A DNA stretch of 64,000 nt from Microbacterium aerolatum (GCF_007988825.1 NZ_BJUW01000009.1:62001-126000), one strand, 5' to 3'. Counted from the stretch's first letter, positions 9,374 to 18,416 are shown. Notes: a model not told the origin generated them from the sequence alone. A program made the numbers and translations.

Positions 9374-9646
9374 TCAGTCCTGGACCTTGTCGCCGCGGCC
9401 CACGATGAGGCCGTAGATCAGCAGAACGATGATCGAACCGCCGATGGCGAGGGCCCACGTGCCGAGGTCCCAGAATTCGGTGAGGGGGCGGTTCAGGAGA
9501 AGCCCGCCCAGCCAGCCGCCGAGGATAGCGCCCACGACGCCCAGCAGGAGCGTGACGAACCAGCCGCCGCCCTGCTTTCCGGGCAGGATCAGCTTCGCGA
9601 TCGCACCGGCGATCAGGCCGAGAAGAAGAAATCCGAGGAAGCTCAT
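9374..9646 (-). CDS. GlsB/YeaQ/YmgE family membrane protein
   Basis: A 90-residue protein with three hydrophobic segments (FLGFLLLGLIAGAIAKLIL; a VTLLLGVVGAILGGWLGGLL stretch; WALAIGGSIIVLLIYGLI), the Gly-rich transglycosylase-associated pattern of the GlsB/YeaQ family. These are stress-induced inner-membrane proteins of unknown biochemical role. The start at 9646 follows AAAGGGA at a suitable distance; an in-frame ATG 33 bases upstream lacks a ribosome binding site. The 3' end meets the ECF42 gene with a single base between the stop codons, so read-through from either side would give antisense RNA. Confidence 0.85.
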   Translation of the reverse strand: MSFLGFLLLGLIAGAIAKLILPGKQGGGWFVTLLLGVVGAILGGWLGGLLLNRPLTEFWDLGTWALAIGGSIIVLLIYGLIVGRGDKVQD

Positions 9647-9752
9647 GATGTAGATCCCTTTCTGTTTGCGGTGAGCCAACTATGCTCCCGCGCACGGATC
9701 GAGCGCTACACCCTTGCGGCGCGGCTCCGAATGCGGCTAGGGCCCGAAACCG

Positions 9753-9788
9753 CGAATGGCCCCGTCTCCGAGGAGACAGGGCCATTCG
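9753..9788 (-). terminator. Strong hairpin terminator after the BI-1 gene
   Basis: Arms CGAATGGCCC and GGGCCATTCG enclose a second perfect stem, GTCTCC/GGAGAC, with a two-base loop, giving a nearly continuous 17-pair stem. It lies 15 bases after the BI-1 stop on the minus strand. Confidence 0.8.
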
Positions 9789-9803
9789 TTATGAGGTTCT
9801 GGA

Positions 9804-10718
9804 TCAGTCGCTGCCGCGGGCGATCGCGATGATGCGGAGGATCTCGACGTACAGCCACACGACGGTGACCATGATGCCGAAGCCGCCGACCCAGCCGTAC
9901 TGACGGGGAGCGCCGTTGCGCACACCCTGCTGGATCTGGTCGAAGTCCATGACCAGCGAGTACGCGGCCATGAAGACGACGAGAACGCCGATGATCAGGC
10001 CGAGCGGAATGCCCATGATCTCCACGCTGCGCAGTCCGAAGGCGTTCTGGTTGACGCCGGTCCACATGAGGACGAGGTTCAGCAGCGAGAAGACGAGGTA
10101 GCCGACCATGGCGATCATGAAGACCTTGGTCATCTTCTTGGACGCGCGGATCTTGCCGCTGGCGAACAGGGCCAGGGTCACACCCACGACGGCCAGGGTC
10201 GCGAGCGTCGCCTGGACGACGATGCCGGGGTAGATGACCTCGAAGAATGCCGAGATGCCACCGACGAAAAGACCCTCAAGGGCGGCGTAGGCGAAGATCA
10301 GCGCGGGACGCACCTTCTTGCGCGAGGTGAAGGTGATGACCATCGCGAGCACGAAACCGCCGAGCGCACCGATGATCATCGGCAGCATCGAGACGCCTGC
10401 GTACGGGTTGAAGGACACTCCGCCCAGCGACCACACCCAGCCGACGACTGCGGTGACGAGGAGGATGCCGAACAGGCCGGCGGTCTTCCAGACGGTGTCC
10501 TCGACGCTCATGCGGTCGGTCTCGATGGAACCGGCGGAGGGCGATGCGTACATGCCCTCGAGCTGCGCGTTCGCGGCGGCATCCATCGTGCCGTGCTGGA
10601 AGGAGGCGGCCTGAGCGCCCTGCATCCCGGGCTGAGCGCCGGGCGCGCCCGGGTACGTGGCGACGTTGCGCGGATCCTGCTTCTGGAACGCCGGGTTGTT
10701 GAAGGCGAAATTGCTCAT
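9804..10718 (-). CDS. Bax inhibitor-1/YccA family membrane protein
   Basis: A 304-residue protein. A cytoplasmic, Gln/Ala-rich N-terminal region of about 95 residues (PAFQKQDPRN, GAQPGMQGAQAAS) precedes seven hydrophobic segments typical of BI-1 (TAGLFGILLVTAVVGWVWSL, FVLAMVITF, LIFAYAALEGLFVGGISAFF). The end EILRIIAIARGSD matches the family. Family knowledge: bacterial BI-1 homologues are pH-sensitive calcium-leak channels; the long N-terminal extension is common in actinobacterial members. The ATG at 10718 has only a distant GAGG. The gene is divergent from the glycerophosphodiesterase gene. Confidence 0.9.
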   Translation of the reverse strand: MSNFAFNNPAFQKQDPRNVATYPGAPGAQPGMQGAQAASFQHGTMDAAANAQLEGMYASPSAGSIETDRMSVEDTVWKTAGLFGILLVTAVVGWVWSLGGVSFNPYAGVSMLPMIIGALGGFVLAMVITFTSRKKVRPALIFAYAALEGLFVGGISAFFEVIYPGIVVQATLATLAVVGVTLALFASGKIRASKKMTKVFMIAMVGYLVFSLLNLVLMWTGVNQNAFGLRSVEIMGIPLGLIIGVLVVFMAAYSLVMDFDQIQQGVRNGAPRQYGWVGGFGIMVTVVWLYVEILRIIAIARGSD

Positions 10719-10797
10719 GGTGGGTGGGCCTCACTCCGAAGGGTTTGAAGGTCGCTTTCCTCCACGATACCGGCGGAATTCTATGTGTGGGGTGTTC

Positions 10798-10803
10798 TAA
10801 CCT
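10798..10803 (+). promoter_or_regulatory. -10 box of a probable leaderless transcript (GDPD gene)
   Basis: TAACCT lies 6 bases before ATG 10810, with no Shine-Dalgarno sequence. Confidence 0.5.
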
Positions 10804-10809
10804 GAATCC

Positions 10810-11796
10810 ATGCCCAGGAAGTCGCCGCTCGTCATCGGCCATCGGGGCGCGCCGGGTTACCGGCCCGAGCACAGCAGGTCCTCGTACGAACTCGCGCTCG
10901 CGATGGGCGTGGACGCCGTCGAGCCGGATGTCGTCGCGACGAAGGACGGCATCCTCGTCATCCGGCATGAGAACGAGATCTCCGGAACGACCGATGTCGA
11001 GGACCATCCGGAGTTCGCCGACCGCAAGACCACCAAGCGCATCGACGGGCAGCCGCTGACCGGCTGGTTCACCGAGGACTTCACCTGGGACGAGCTCGCA
11101 ACCCTTCGCGTGCGCGAACGGCTGCCCGAAGTCCGGCCCTCCAGCGCCTCCTTCGACGATGCGCAGCCCGTGCTGCGTCTCGTCGATCTCCTTGATCTGG
11201 TGCGCGCCGGATCGAGCGAGCACGGGCGCGAGATCGGCGTGGTGCTGGAAGTGAAGCACGCGACGTACTTTGCGAGCATGGGCCTCGATCTCGCACCCCT
11301 CATCGCCCGTGACCTGCGCGCGGCCGGCTGGGCGGACGGTCAGCTGCCGCTGATGATCGAGTCTTTCGAGTCGACGATCCTTGCGCAGCTGCGCGAGGAG
11401 GGCATCGCCGCCTCGTACATCTACCTGATCGAGGCGACCGGTCGTCCCTACGACCAGCTCGTCGCCCACGGGCGGCAGGCCGCCACGTACAAGGCCACCG
11501 TGACGCCGCGCGGGCTGGACGGGCTCGTCGGCAGGGTCGACGGCATCAGCGTCAACAAGAGGATGCTGCTGGCCAGGGGCAACACGATCGTCGAGGACGC
11601 CCACGCCAGAGGCCTGAAGGTGTTCACCTGGACCGCCCGACCCGAGAACGCGTTCCTCGCGGCGGAGTTCCGCGGCGAGGGCGGCCGGCAGGCATACGGC
11701 GATTACGAGTCGGAATGGGCTGTGATCGCCCGCTCCGGCATCGACGGCGTCTTCGTGGATCACCCGGATCTCGGCGTGGCGTTCTTCCGCAGCTGA
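10810..11796 (+). CDS. Cytosolic glycerophosphodiester phosphodiesterase
   Basis: A 328-residue GDPD-family TIM-barrel enzyme. The catalytic HRGAPGYRPEHS motif is at residues 10-21, followed by the metal-ligand EPDVV and RHENE motifs, and WTARPENAFL near the C-terminus. There is no signal peptide, so it acts in the cytoplasm, hydrolysing glycerophosphodiesters to sn-glycerol-3-phosphate and an alcohol. The longer spacing between motifs resembles the glpQ-like GDPDs of Actinobacteria. A second, secreted GDPD is encoded at 29.3 kb, so the cell can use such compounds on both sides of the membrane. It is followed at 20 bases by an ABC transporter pair, possibly co-transcribed. Confidence 0.92.
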   Translation: MPRKSPLVIGHRGAPGYRPEHSRSSYELALAMGVDAVEPDVVATKDGILVIRHENEISGTTDVEDHPEFADRKTTKRIDGQPLTGWFTEDFTWDELATLRVRERLPEVRPSSASFDDAQPVLRLVDLLDLVRAGSSEHGREIGVVLEVKHATYFASMGLDLAPLIARDLRAAGWADGQLPLMIESFESTILAQLREEGIAASYIYLIEATGRPYDQLVAHGRQAATYKATVTPRGLDGLVGRVDGISVNKRMLLARGNTIVEDAHARGLKVFTWTARPENAFLAAEFRGEGGRQAYGDYESEWAVIARSGIDGVFVDHPDLGVAFFRS

Positions 11797-11816
11797 TTCC
11801 CTGCCAGACTGACCGC

Positions 11817-12749
11817 ATGAGCGGAATCGTCGCCGAGGGAGTCAGCAGATCGTTCGGTACGGTTCAGGCCGTCAGGAACGCGAGCTTCCGGGCCGAGCGG
11901 GGCCGCGTGACAGGCCTTGTCGGACCGAACGGTGCGGGCAAGACGACGCTGCTGCTGATGCTGGCCTCGCTGCTCGCCCCCGACACCGGCGCGATTCGGA
12001 TCGGCGACGTCGACCCGCTCGAGGATCCGCTCAGCGCTCGACGCCTGCTCGGCTGGATGCCGGACGCGCTGGGCGCATGGCCGTCTCTCACCGCGCGCGA
12101 GACGATCGTCACGACCGCTCGCCTGTACGACATCGACCGTGACGCCGCCCAGGCCCGAGCCGCCGAACTTCTCGCGCTCGTGGGCCTGAACGATCTGGCC
12201 GATGCCCCCGCCAAGGTGCTCTCGCGCGGCCAGAAGCAGAAGCTCGGGCTGGCCCGCGCGCTCGTGCACGACCCGCAGGTGCTCCTGCTGGACGAGCCGG
12301 CGTCCGGACTCGATCCCGATGCGCGCGTGCAGCTGCGCGTGCTGCTGCGGCGGCTCGCGGCCGAGGGTCGAACGGTGCTGATCTCCAGCCACATCCTCTC
12401 CGAGCTCGAAGAGGTCATCGACAACGCCGTGTTCCTCGTCGCGGGATCCGTCGTCGACGCGGCGACGGCCCAGGCCGCCGCACGGGGCTGGCGCATCCGC
12501 CTCAGCGGGGCGGATGCCGCGCGGCTGCCCGTCGACGCCGATCGGATCTCGGGCGCCCTCGGGACGGCACCGGGAACCCTCGGCATCGACCGCAACGCCG
12601 TGATCGCCGGGTTCGAGACCGAGGACGCGGCTGCCGCGGGGCTGCGACGCCTCGTGGAAGCCGGGCTCGAGGTCAGCGAGTTCGCCCCGGCGCAGAGCGC
12701 ACTGGAGCACACCTTCCTCAACCTGCCACGGGCGGAGCCGCACGCATGA
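11817..12749 (+). CDS. ABC transporter ATP-binding protein (exporter, CcmA/DrrA class)
   Basis: A 310-residue ATPase with Walker A GPNGAGKTT (about 39-47), signature LSRGQKQKLGLARAL, Walker B VLLLDEPASGLD and the switch His in ISSHIL. The signature is LSRGQ rather than LSGGQ, a common variant in this class. A C-terminal region of about 90 residues after the ATPase core is typical of DrrA-like exporters. ATG 11817 is preceded by CAGACT six bases upstream, so it may be leaderless. The last codon overlaps the permease start (ATGA), so the two act as one complex. The substrate is unknown. Confidence 0.9.
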   Translation: MSGIVAEGVSRSFGTVQAVRNASFRAERGRVTGLVGPNGAGKTTLLLMLASLLAPDTGAIRIGDVDPLEDPLSARRLLGWMPDALGAWPSLTARETIVTTARLYDIDRDAAQARAAELLALVGLNDLADAPAKVLSRGQKQKLGLARALVHDPQVLLLDEPASGLDPDARVQLRVLLRRLAAEGRTVLISSHILSELEEVIDNAVFLVAGSVVDAATAQAAARGWRIRLSGADAARLPVDADRISGALGTAPGTLGIDRNAVIAGFETEDAAAAGLRRLVEAGLEVSEFAPAQSALEHTFLNLPRAEPHA

Positions 12750-13768
12750 ACCTCACGCACATCGGCCTGATCGCACGGCTCGAGCTGACCCAGCGGCTGC
12801 GCAGCATCAGCTGGTACATCCTGCTCGGCGTCTTCGCACTGATCCTGCTCGGCGTCACCGCCCTGTCGTTCTCGGTCTACGCCTACACGGGTACCGCAGG
12901 CGCCGGCGTGTACGCGATCGTCGTCAACGTCGTGCTGCTGCTGGTCGTGCTCATCTCGCCGACCCTGAGCGGGAACGCGATCAACGGCGACCGCGACGCG
13001 GCGACCCTCGCCGCCGTGCAGGTCACCGCGGCATCCACCGGCGACATCATGCTCGGAAAGCTCGTCGCGGCGGTCGCCACAGGTGGCCTGTTCCTCGTCG
13101 TCGCGGTTCCCTTCCTGGGCATCTCGCTGCTCGGCGGGGGAGTGCACCCGGCGACGCTCGCCGTCTCGCTGCTCGTGCTCGCCGCCGAGATCATCATCGT
13201 CGCGGCCATCGGAGTGGGGCTGAGCGGGCTCATCGCGCGCCCGCTGTTCTCGGTGGCGGCCACGTACCTCGTCGTCGCCGCCCTCGCGATCGGCACGCTG
13301 ATCGCCTTCGGGCTCGGCGGCGCCGCGCTGCGCAGCGAGGTCACGAGTTACAACCGCCCGTACGACAGCGCCGGTAACGTCGACTGCGACCGGTGGGAGA
13401 CGTACACCTACGAGATGCCGCGGTTCGACCGGGTCTGGTGGGTGCTCTCCGCCAATCCCTTCGTCGTCCTGGCGGATGCCACGCCCACCGTGTACGACGC
13501 CCAGGGCTGGCCGGTGGACGTGTTCGGTCAGGTCAAGTACGGCGTGCGCAGTGCACAGCTGCCGCCCGAGGACGAGCGCTGGGACCCGTGCGATCCCAGC
13601 GGGAACGGCGGCCAGCGCACGCCCGAGCAGGTCATGGAGAGCACGGTTCCGAGCTGGTTCGTCGGTCTCGGCATCCAGATCATCATCGCCGGCGGCCTGT
13701 TCGCGGGAGCCTGGGCGCGCACCAGCACGCCCGCGCGGATGCTGCCACCGGGAACCCGTATCGCCTGA
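12746..13768 (+). CDS. ABC-2 type transporter permease
   Basis: A 340-residue membrane protein coupled to the preceding ATPase. Hydrophobic segments are near residues 22-45, 55-75, 105-130, 140-165, 170-195 and 305-328 (LGIQIIIAGGLFAGAWA). Between the fifth and sixth segments lies a large hydrophilic, probably extracytoplasmic loop of about 100 residues containing two Cys (VDCDRWETYTYEMPRF; WDPCDPSG) that could form a disulphide. Such loops occur in ABC-2 exporters of the YhaP/NatB kind. The substrate cannot be inferred. The gene is followed by the promoter region of the surface protein. Confidence 0.85.
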   Translation: MNLTHIGLIARLELTQRLRSISWYILLGVFALILLGVTALSFSVYAYTGTAGAGVYAIVVNVVLLLVVLISPTLSGNAINGDRDAATLAAVQVTAASTGDIMLGKLVAAVATGGLFLVVAVPFLGISLLGGGVHPATLAVSLLVLAAEIIIVAAIGVGLSGLIARPLFSVAATYLVVAALAIGTLIAFGLGGAALRSEVTSYNRPYDSAGNVDCDRWETYTYEMPRFDRVWWVLSANPFVVLADATPTVYDAQGWPVDVFGQVKYGVRSAQLPPEDERWDPCDPSGNGGQRTPEQVMESTVPSWFVGLGIQIIIAGGLFAGAWARTSTPARMLPPGTRIA

Positions 13769-13779
13769 CGCGTTCGGCT

Positions 13780-13812
13780 GGTCACACCGCGTTCACGCGG
13801 AGGACACCTCGG
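13780..13812 (+). promoter_or_regulatory. PHO-box-like triple 11-base direct repeat
   Basis: Three abutting 11-base units: GGTCACACCGC (13780-13790), GTTCACGCGGA (13791-13801) and GGACACCTCGG (13802-13812). Streptomyces PhoP boxes are 11-base direct repeats built on GTTCACC. The array ends 68 bases before the surface-protein start, a position suited to activation. This is a match to a known pattern; PhoP binding is inferred. Confidence 0.5.
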
Positions 13813-13880
13813 AGGCATCGAGATTTCATCCGACTTCGATGATCTTGACGCAACCCGTCCTCCTCTTGATCTGGAGTCAC

Positions 13881-16800
13881 ATGTCACGCCTGCAACGCGG
13901 CCTGGCGACCACAGCGGTGTGCGCGATGAGCGCGGCCCTGCTGTTCGCCGTCCCCACCTCTGCTCTCGCCGATGCCGATCCTCTCGGCATCCGCATCAAC
14001 GAAGTCGTCTCCGACGGTGGAGACCCGGGCGACTGGATCGAGTTCTACAACCACTCCGCGGACGACGTCGACCTGAGCGGGTACATCGTCCAGGACGACA
14101 GCGACAAGAATCCGTACGAGATCCCTGCCGGAACCGTGGTCGCACCCGGCGGGTACTACGTCATCGACACCCTGAACGAGGACACCGATGAGGGCGACTT
14201 CGACTTCGGGCTGGGCAAGGGCGACAGCGTCCGCCTTTTCGCACCAGGCGACGCGAACGGCGCTCAGCCCCTGCTGCAGACCAACTGGCCGGCGGGTACG
14301 CACCAGCTCCCCAGCTGGGGCGCCGCGGGTGAAGGCGCGAACATCGAGTACGCGGCGACGGCCGAGCCGACCAAGGGCGCCGCGAACATCTTCCCCAGTG
14401 GCGGCGGCGAGAGCGACGGTGGCGGTGCGGGGACGCCGGGCACCGGCTCGGATGTCGTGCTGAACGAGATCGCCTACGACGAGATCTCCGGCCACACCGA
14501 CCGCGTCGAGATCTTCAACAACGGCGCGGAGCCCGCATCGATCGCGGGCTGGACGATCTCGGACGACAAGCGCGATCGGTTCAGCACCCCGTTCGCCGAG
14601 GGCACGATGCTCGCTCCCGGCGCGTTCGCCGTACTCGTGACCGATGTCGACTTCACCTTCGGCCTCGGCAAGGGCGACGAGGTCGTCCTGTACGACGGCA
14701 CGGGCACAGAGGTCGACGCGTACGCGTACGAGAACACCTCGCCGACGGCGACTTTCGCGCGCTGCCCAGATGGCACCGGCGACTGGGCGCACGCGACCGC
14801 GGCGACGCCCGGTGCTGCGAACGACTGCACCACGGCTCCCGTTCCCGGATCGGTCGTACTCAACGAGGTCGACTCCGGTCCCGCCGACTGGGTGGAGCTG
14901 TACAACCCGGGCTCCGAGCCCCTCGACATCTCGGGCTTCGAGCTCCGCGACAACTCCGACGACCACCGCTGGGCGTTCGCCGCGGGCAGCTCGATCGCCG
15001 GCGGCCAGTTCCTCGTCGTCGCAGCGGACACGATCGGCGTCGTGGACGGCGAACCGGCGCGGTTCGACGCTCCGATCGGAATCGGCAGCGCCGACGAGAT
15101 CCGTCTCTTCGACGCCGACGGGGCACTGATCGACCGCACGGGAGCCTGGGAGGGGCACGCCGCCATCGACGGCGACGAGATCGCTGCGACCCTGGCACGC
15201 TGCATCGACGGTCGCGGCGACTTCATGCTCGCCTACGCGACCCCGGGGGCAGCGAACGAGTGCGTCCGGCCGACCGTCGCGATCAACGAGATCGACTCGA
15301 ACGGCAGCCCGGACTGGGCAGAGATCGTCAACACCGGCACGGCGCCGATCGACACCTCCGGCTGGACGCTCATGGACGACGACCCCGTCGGTCATGCCGC
15401 CGACGTCACCCCGCTGGCCGAGGGCACGATCCTCGAACCCGGCGCCTACTTCGTGTTCAACGGCACCGACCACTTCACCTTCGGCCTCGGCAACGGCGAC
15501 ACGGTCACGATCCGAGATGCCGACGGCCTGACCGTCGCCGAGCACGCCTACGCCGCGCACGCCGAGGGCTTCTGGGCGCGCTGCGAGGACGGAACCGGCG
15601 ACTACGTCGACGTCGGGGTCGGCACGCCCGGCATCCGCAACGCCTGCGGCAACCCGGTGCGCATCAATGAGGTCGAATCCGACGGCGAGCCGGACTGGGT
15701 CGAGCTCGTGAACCCGACCGGCGAGGCGCTCGACGTCTCGGGCATCGTCGTGAAGGACGGCGATGACGCTCATGTCTACGAGATCGCCGAGGGCACGAGC
15801 ATCCCGGCGAACGGCCACCTCGTGATCGACGACCTCGGTTTCGGGATCGGCAAGGACGACACGGTCCGCGTGTTCGACGGCGACCAGCTCGTCGACTCCA
15901 CGTCGTGGGGTGACAGCCACGTGGCACCGAGCTGGGGACGCTGCCCCGACACCACCGGGGCGTTCGCCGCGACGGCGGAGCCCACTCCTGGCGCCGCGAA
16001 CATCTGCGTCGGTGAGATCGCGGTCTCGCCGTGGCCGGGTTCGGCCGATGTGCGGGTGCTCGACAGCATCCCGATGTTCCTCGAGGACAGCTCAGGGCTC
16101 GACGTGCAGGAGACGGCGGCGGGCACGTTCCTGTGGGCCGTGGACAACGGCACAGGCACGATCTGGAAGCTGAAGGCCTTCGCGGACGGCTCGATCGCCC
16201 CGGTCGATGGCTGGACGGAAGGCAAGCGGGTCCGGTTCCAGAAGGACGCCGCGAACCCGGGCGCCGCGGGGCCCGACACCGAGGGCATCACGGTCGACGG
16301 CGGCGGGCTCGTGTACCTGGCATCCGAGCGCGACAACAGCGACAAGGGCGTGAACCAGAACAAGATCCTGCAGGTGGACCCGGATGCCGCAGGCGCCGAC
16401 CTCGTCGCGCTGGCCGAGTGGGACCTCACCGACCTCCTCCCCGCGGTGGGCGCGAACCTCGGCATCGAGGCCGTCGAGTGGGTGTCGGATGCGATGCTTG
16501 CCGGCGCGCTCTTCGACGACAACACTCAGGCACCTTTCGACGGTGCGGCGTATGCCGGTGACGGTCTCTTCTTCGTCGCCGTCGAGGACGGTGGCGGCGT
16601 CTACGCCTTCGCGCTCGCCGCAGACGGTTCCGCAGACCTCGTCTCGACCATCGACCCCGGCCTCGCCGGCGTCATGAGCCTCGACTACGACTCGGTGCTC
16701 GGTGTGCTGTGGGCCGTGTGCGACGACGGCTGCGGCGGCAAGTCGGCGCAGGTCGCCTTCAACGGCACCGATCGGCCCGGCATCGCGCACTTCGCGCGCC

Positions 16801-17450
16801 CCGCCGGCATGCCCGACATCAACAACGAGGGCTTCGCCACGGCGCCGGCATCGCTCGCGACGAACGGACAGCGCCCGGTCTGGTGGTTCGCCGACGGGTA
16901 CACCTCGAACGCGCTGCGCACCGGCACGCTGCCGGTCGCAGGCGGCGAAGGCCCGGGCGACGGCTCGGGCTCCGGCGAGGGCCCGGACTCCGGCGGGGGA
17001 GCCGGGAACGGCGGCGGTCAGCCGGACACCTCGGTCGAGCCGCTCCCCGGCACCGCGCTGGTGGACGGCAACCGCGGCGACGCGACTGTGGACCAGGCAG
17101 TCGTCGCTCCCGGCGGCGAGGTCACCATCACGGTCGGCGCGCAGTATGCCGGCGTCGACGTCGAGGTCTGGATGTACTCCGACCCGGTGTTCCTCACCAG
17201 AGGCACACTGAACGCCGATGGTGCGATCACGGTCAGGATCCCCACGGATGCTCCGGCAGGCGCCCACCGTCTCGCGGTGTACTCGGCCGACGGCGATCTG
17301 CTCGGCTGGGCGAACATCGAGGTCAGGGGCGGGGCGGCACTCGCGGCCACCGGCTCCGACTTGCCGGCCGGCAACCTCGTACTGGCCGTGGGACTCCTGA
17401 TCGCCGGTGCGCTCGCAGTGACCCTGCGCCGCCGATCACAGCGCGCCTGA
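13881..17450 (+). CDS. Large surface protein: five lamin-tail domains, phytase-like propeller, sortase-type anchor
   Basis: A 1189-residue exported protein. Signal peptide: MSRLQRGL, a hydrophobic core, then a cut after ALA (about residue 33). Five lamin-tail (LTD) domains begin near 40, 192, 325, 466 and 593, each opening with INEV/LNEI and D-W-I/V-E-L/F. From about 717 to 1016 there is a beta-propeller-like region (FLEDSSGLDV, GTGTIWKLK, DTEGITVDGG, SLDYDSVLGVLWAVCDDGC) like the esterase-like-activity-of-phytase family. A Gly/Ser/Pro linker, an Ig-like module and a sorting signal follow: LAATGSD (variant of LPXTG), a hydrophobic helix and RRRSQRA. Inference: a cell-wall-bound, calcium-dependent phosphoesterase or adhesin used in phosphate limitation, supported by the PHO-box-like repeat. 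ATG 13881 follows GGAG; an in-frame ATG 42 bases upstream is less likely. Confidence 0.88.
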   Translation: MSRLQRGLATTAVCAMSAALLFAVPTSALADADPLGIRINEVVSDGGDPGDWIEFYNHSADDVDLSGYIVQDDSDKNPYEIPAGTVVAPGGYYVIDTLNEDTDEGDFDFGLGKGDSVRLFAPGDANGAQPLLQTNWPAGTHQLPSWGAAGEGANIEYAATAEPTKGAANIFPSGGGESDGGGAGTPGTGSDVVLNEIAYDEISGHTDRVEIFNNGAEPASIAGWTISDDKRDRFSTPFAEGTMLAPGAFAVLVTDVDFTFGLGKGDEVVLYDGTGTEVDAYAYENTSPTATFARCPDGTGDWAHATAATPGAANDCTTAPVPGSVVLNEVDSGPADWVELYNPGSEPLDISGFELRDNSDDHRWAFAAGSSIAGGQFLVVAADTIGVVDGEPARFDAPIGIGSADEIRLFDADGALIDRTGAWEGHAAIDGDEIAATLARCIDGRGDFMLAYATPGAANECVRPTVAINEIDSNGSPDWAEIVNTGTAPIDTSGWTLMDDDPVGHAADVTPLAEGTILEPGAYFVFNGTDHFTFGLGNGDTVTIRDADGLTVAEHAYAAHAEGFWARCEDGTGDYVDVGVGTPGIRNACGNPVRINEVESDGEPDWVELVNPTGEALDVSGIVVKDGDDAHVYEIAEGTSIPANGHLVIDDLGFGIGKDDTVRVFDGDQLVDSTSWGDSHVAPSWGRCPDTTGAFAATAEPTPGAANICVGEIAVSPWPGSADVRVLDSIPMFLEDSSGLDVQETAAGTFLWAVDNGTGTIWKLKAFADGSIAPVDGWTEGKRVRFQKDAANPGAAGPDTEGITVDGGGLVYLASERDNSDKGVNQNKILQVDPDAAGADLVALAEWDLTDLLPAVGANLGIEAVEWVSDAMLAGALFDDNTQAPFDGAAYAGDGLFFVAVEDGGGVYAFALAADGSADLVSTIDPGLAGVMSLDYDSVLGVLWAVCDDGCGGKSAQVAFNGTDRPGIAHFARPAGMPDINNEGFATAPASLATNGQRPVWWFADGYTSNALRTGTLPVAGGEGPGDGSGSGEGPDSGGGAGNGGGQPDTSVEPLPGTALVDGNRGDATVDQAVVAPGGEVTITVGAQYAGVDVEVWMYSDPVFLTRGTLNADGAITVRIPTDAPAGAHRLAVYSADGDLLGWANIEVRGGAALAATGSDLPAGNLVLAVGLLIAGALAVTLRRRSQRA

Positions 17451-17476
17451 CGCGCTTCCCGCGCCTCCTGCTCCGT

Positions 17477-17530
17477 GCGGTACGGGTTTCGTCGGTCACT
17501 GTGCTTCGGAACCGACGAAACCCATACCGC
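17477..17530. repeat. Long palindrome, probable bidirectional terminator
   Basis: Twenty-base arms (17477-17496 and 17511-17530) pair with one mismatch; the inner part is GGGTTTCGTCGGT/ACCGACGAAACCC, with a 14-base loop. It lies between the convergent surface-protein and YccF genes. The stem is unusually long for a terminator and resembles the other palindromic elements of the window in size. Confidence 0.75.
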
Positions 17531-17548
17531 GTGAGCGGACCCGAGCCC

Positions 17549-17953
17549 TCAGCGCTGCTTGGCGGCGTCGAACGGTCCGCGGCGGGTGGAGACGATGTCC
17601 TTGCCGAGCGGCATGAGCGAGATCGGCACCATCTTGAAGTCGGCGATCGCCATCGGGATGCCGATGATCGTGATGCACAGCGCGAGGCCGGAGACGATGT
17701 GCGCGATCGCGAGCCACCAGCCGGCCAGAACCACCCAGACGATGTTGCCGAGGAACGCGCCGACGCCGGATTTCGGCCTGTCGACCACCTGCCGGCCGAA
17801 CGGCCAGAGGGCATAGCCGGCGAGACGGAACGACGCGATCGCCCACGGGATCGTGAGAATCGGGATGCACAGCAGGATGCCGGCGACGACATAGCCGAGG
17901 AACAGCGCCCACCCGGCGAAGATCACCCAGATGATGTTGAGGATCGTGCGCAT
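17549..17953 (-). CDS. YccF domain-containing membrane protein
   Basis: A 134-residue protein with two copies of the YccF (DUF307) unit: IIWVIFAGWALFLGYVVAG then IPWAIASFRLAGYALWPFG, repeated as NIVWVVLAGWWLAIAHIVSG then IPMAIADFKMVPISLMPLG. Each unit gives two membrane segments, four in all. The function is unknown. The gene starts 14 bases after the PNPOx-like gene on the same strand, so they are probably co-transcribed. Confidence 0.9.
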   Translation of the reverse strand: MRTILNIIWVIFAGWALFLGYVVAGILLCIPILTIPWAIASFRLAGYALWPFGRQVVDRPKSGVGAFLGNIVWVVLAGWWLAIAHIVSGLALCITIIGIPMAIADFKMVPISLMPLGKDIVSTRRGPFDAAKQR

Positions 17954-17967
17954 GATCGCTCCGTTCG

Positions 17968-18363
17968 TCAGTGCCGGTCGCGATGCACGCGGCGGCCGGT
18001 CATGGTCTCGACCGTGAAACGCAGCGGCGTCTCGCGCTCCTCGCCGGCCCAGGGGGACACACGGCCGACTAGTGCCGGAGCTTCTTCATCGCTCACCGTG
18101 GTCAGTCGTCCATGCATAAGGACGCTCCACCCGCTTCCTGCGAGGTCGTCGTGGTAGTCGATCTCGAAGGCGGCTTGCGAACGCGCATCGGCCAACCGGC
18201 GCAGCGCGCCGTCTGACGACGTGCGTATCAGCAGGTCGTCCCCTGACACCGCGTAGTTCACCGGGAAGATGTCGATGCGCTCGTCCAAGACGAAGCCGAT
18301 CCTGCCCACCGTCGTGCTGGTCAGAAGCGCTCGGCACTCCTGCTCGTTCAGATCGCTGATCAT
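17968..18363 (-). CDS. Pyridoxamine 5'-phosphate oxidase-like (flavin reductase-type split barrel) protein
   Basis: A 131-residue single split-barrel protein starting MISDLNEQECRALLTST, with TVGRIGFVLDERIDIFPVNY and a basic VLMHGRLTTV strand, the pattern of the PNPOx-like/Rv1155-type family. Family knowledge: members bind FMN or F420 and reduce or oxidise small molecules; short proteins like this are usually not the B6 enzyme PdxH. A very strong GAGGAGG precedes the ATG. The gene is divergent from pcrA (62-base gap) and upstream of the YccF gene. Confidence 0.85.
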   Translation of the reverse strand: MISDLNEQECRALLTSTTVGRIGFVLDERIDIFPVNYAVSGDDLLIRTSSDGALRRLADARSQAAFEIDYHDDLAGSGWSVLMHGRLTTVSDEEAPALVGRVSPWAGEERETPLRFTVETMTGRRVHRDRH

Positions 18364-18410
18364 GTCGTCCTCCTCGATGCGGTTCGCAACCGGGTGTCTG
18401 CGGCCCAGCC

Positions 18411-18416
18411 TAGACT
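18411..18416 (+). promoter_or_regulatory. -10 box upstream of pcrA
   Basis: TAGACT lies 9 bases before ATG 18426, two bases further than in the other leaderless candidates. The transcript would be leaderless or have a leader of only a few bases. Confidence 0.45.

Noticed and set aside
12746..13768. Possible antibiotic-resistance assignment of the ABC-2 pair next to the surface protein
   Set aside because: Only the generic DrrA/NatB class can be supported; no resistance-specific motif or producer cluster is present.
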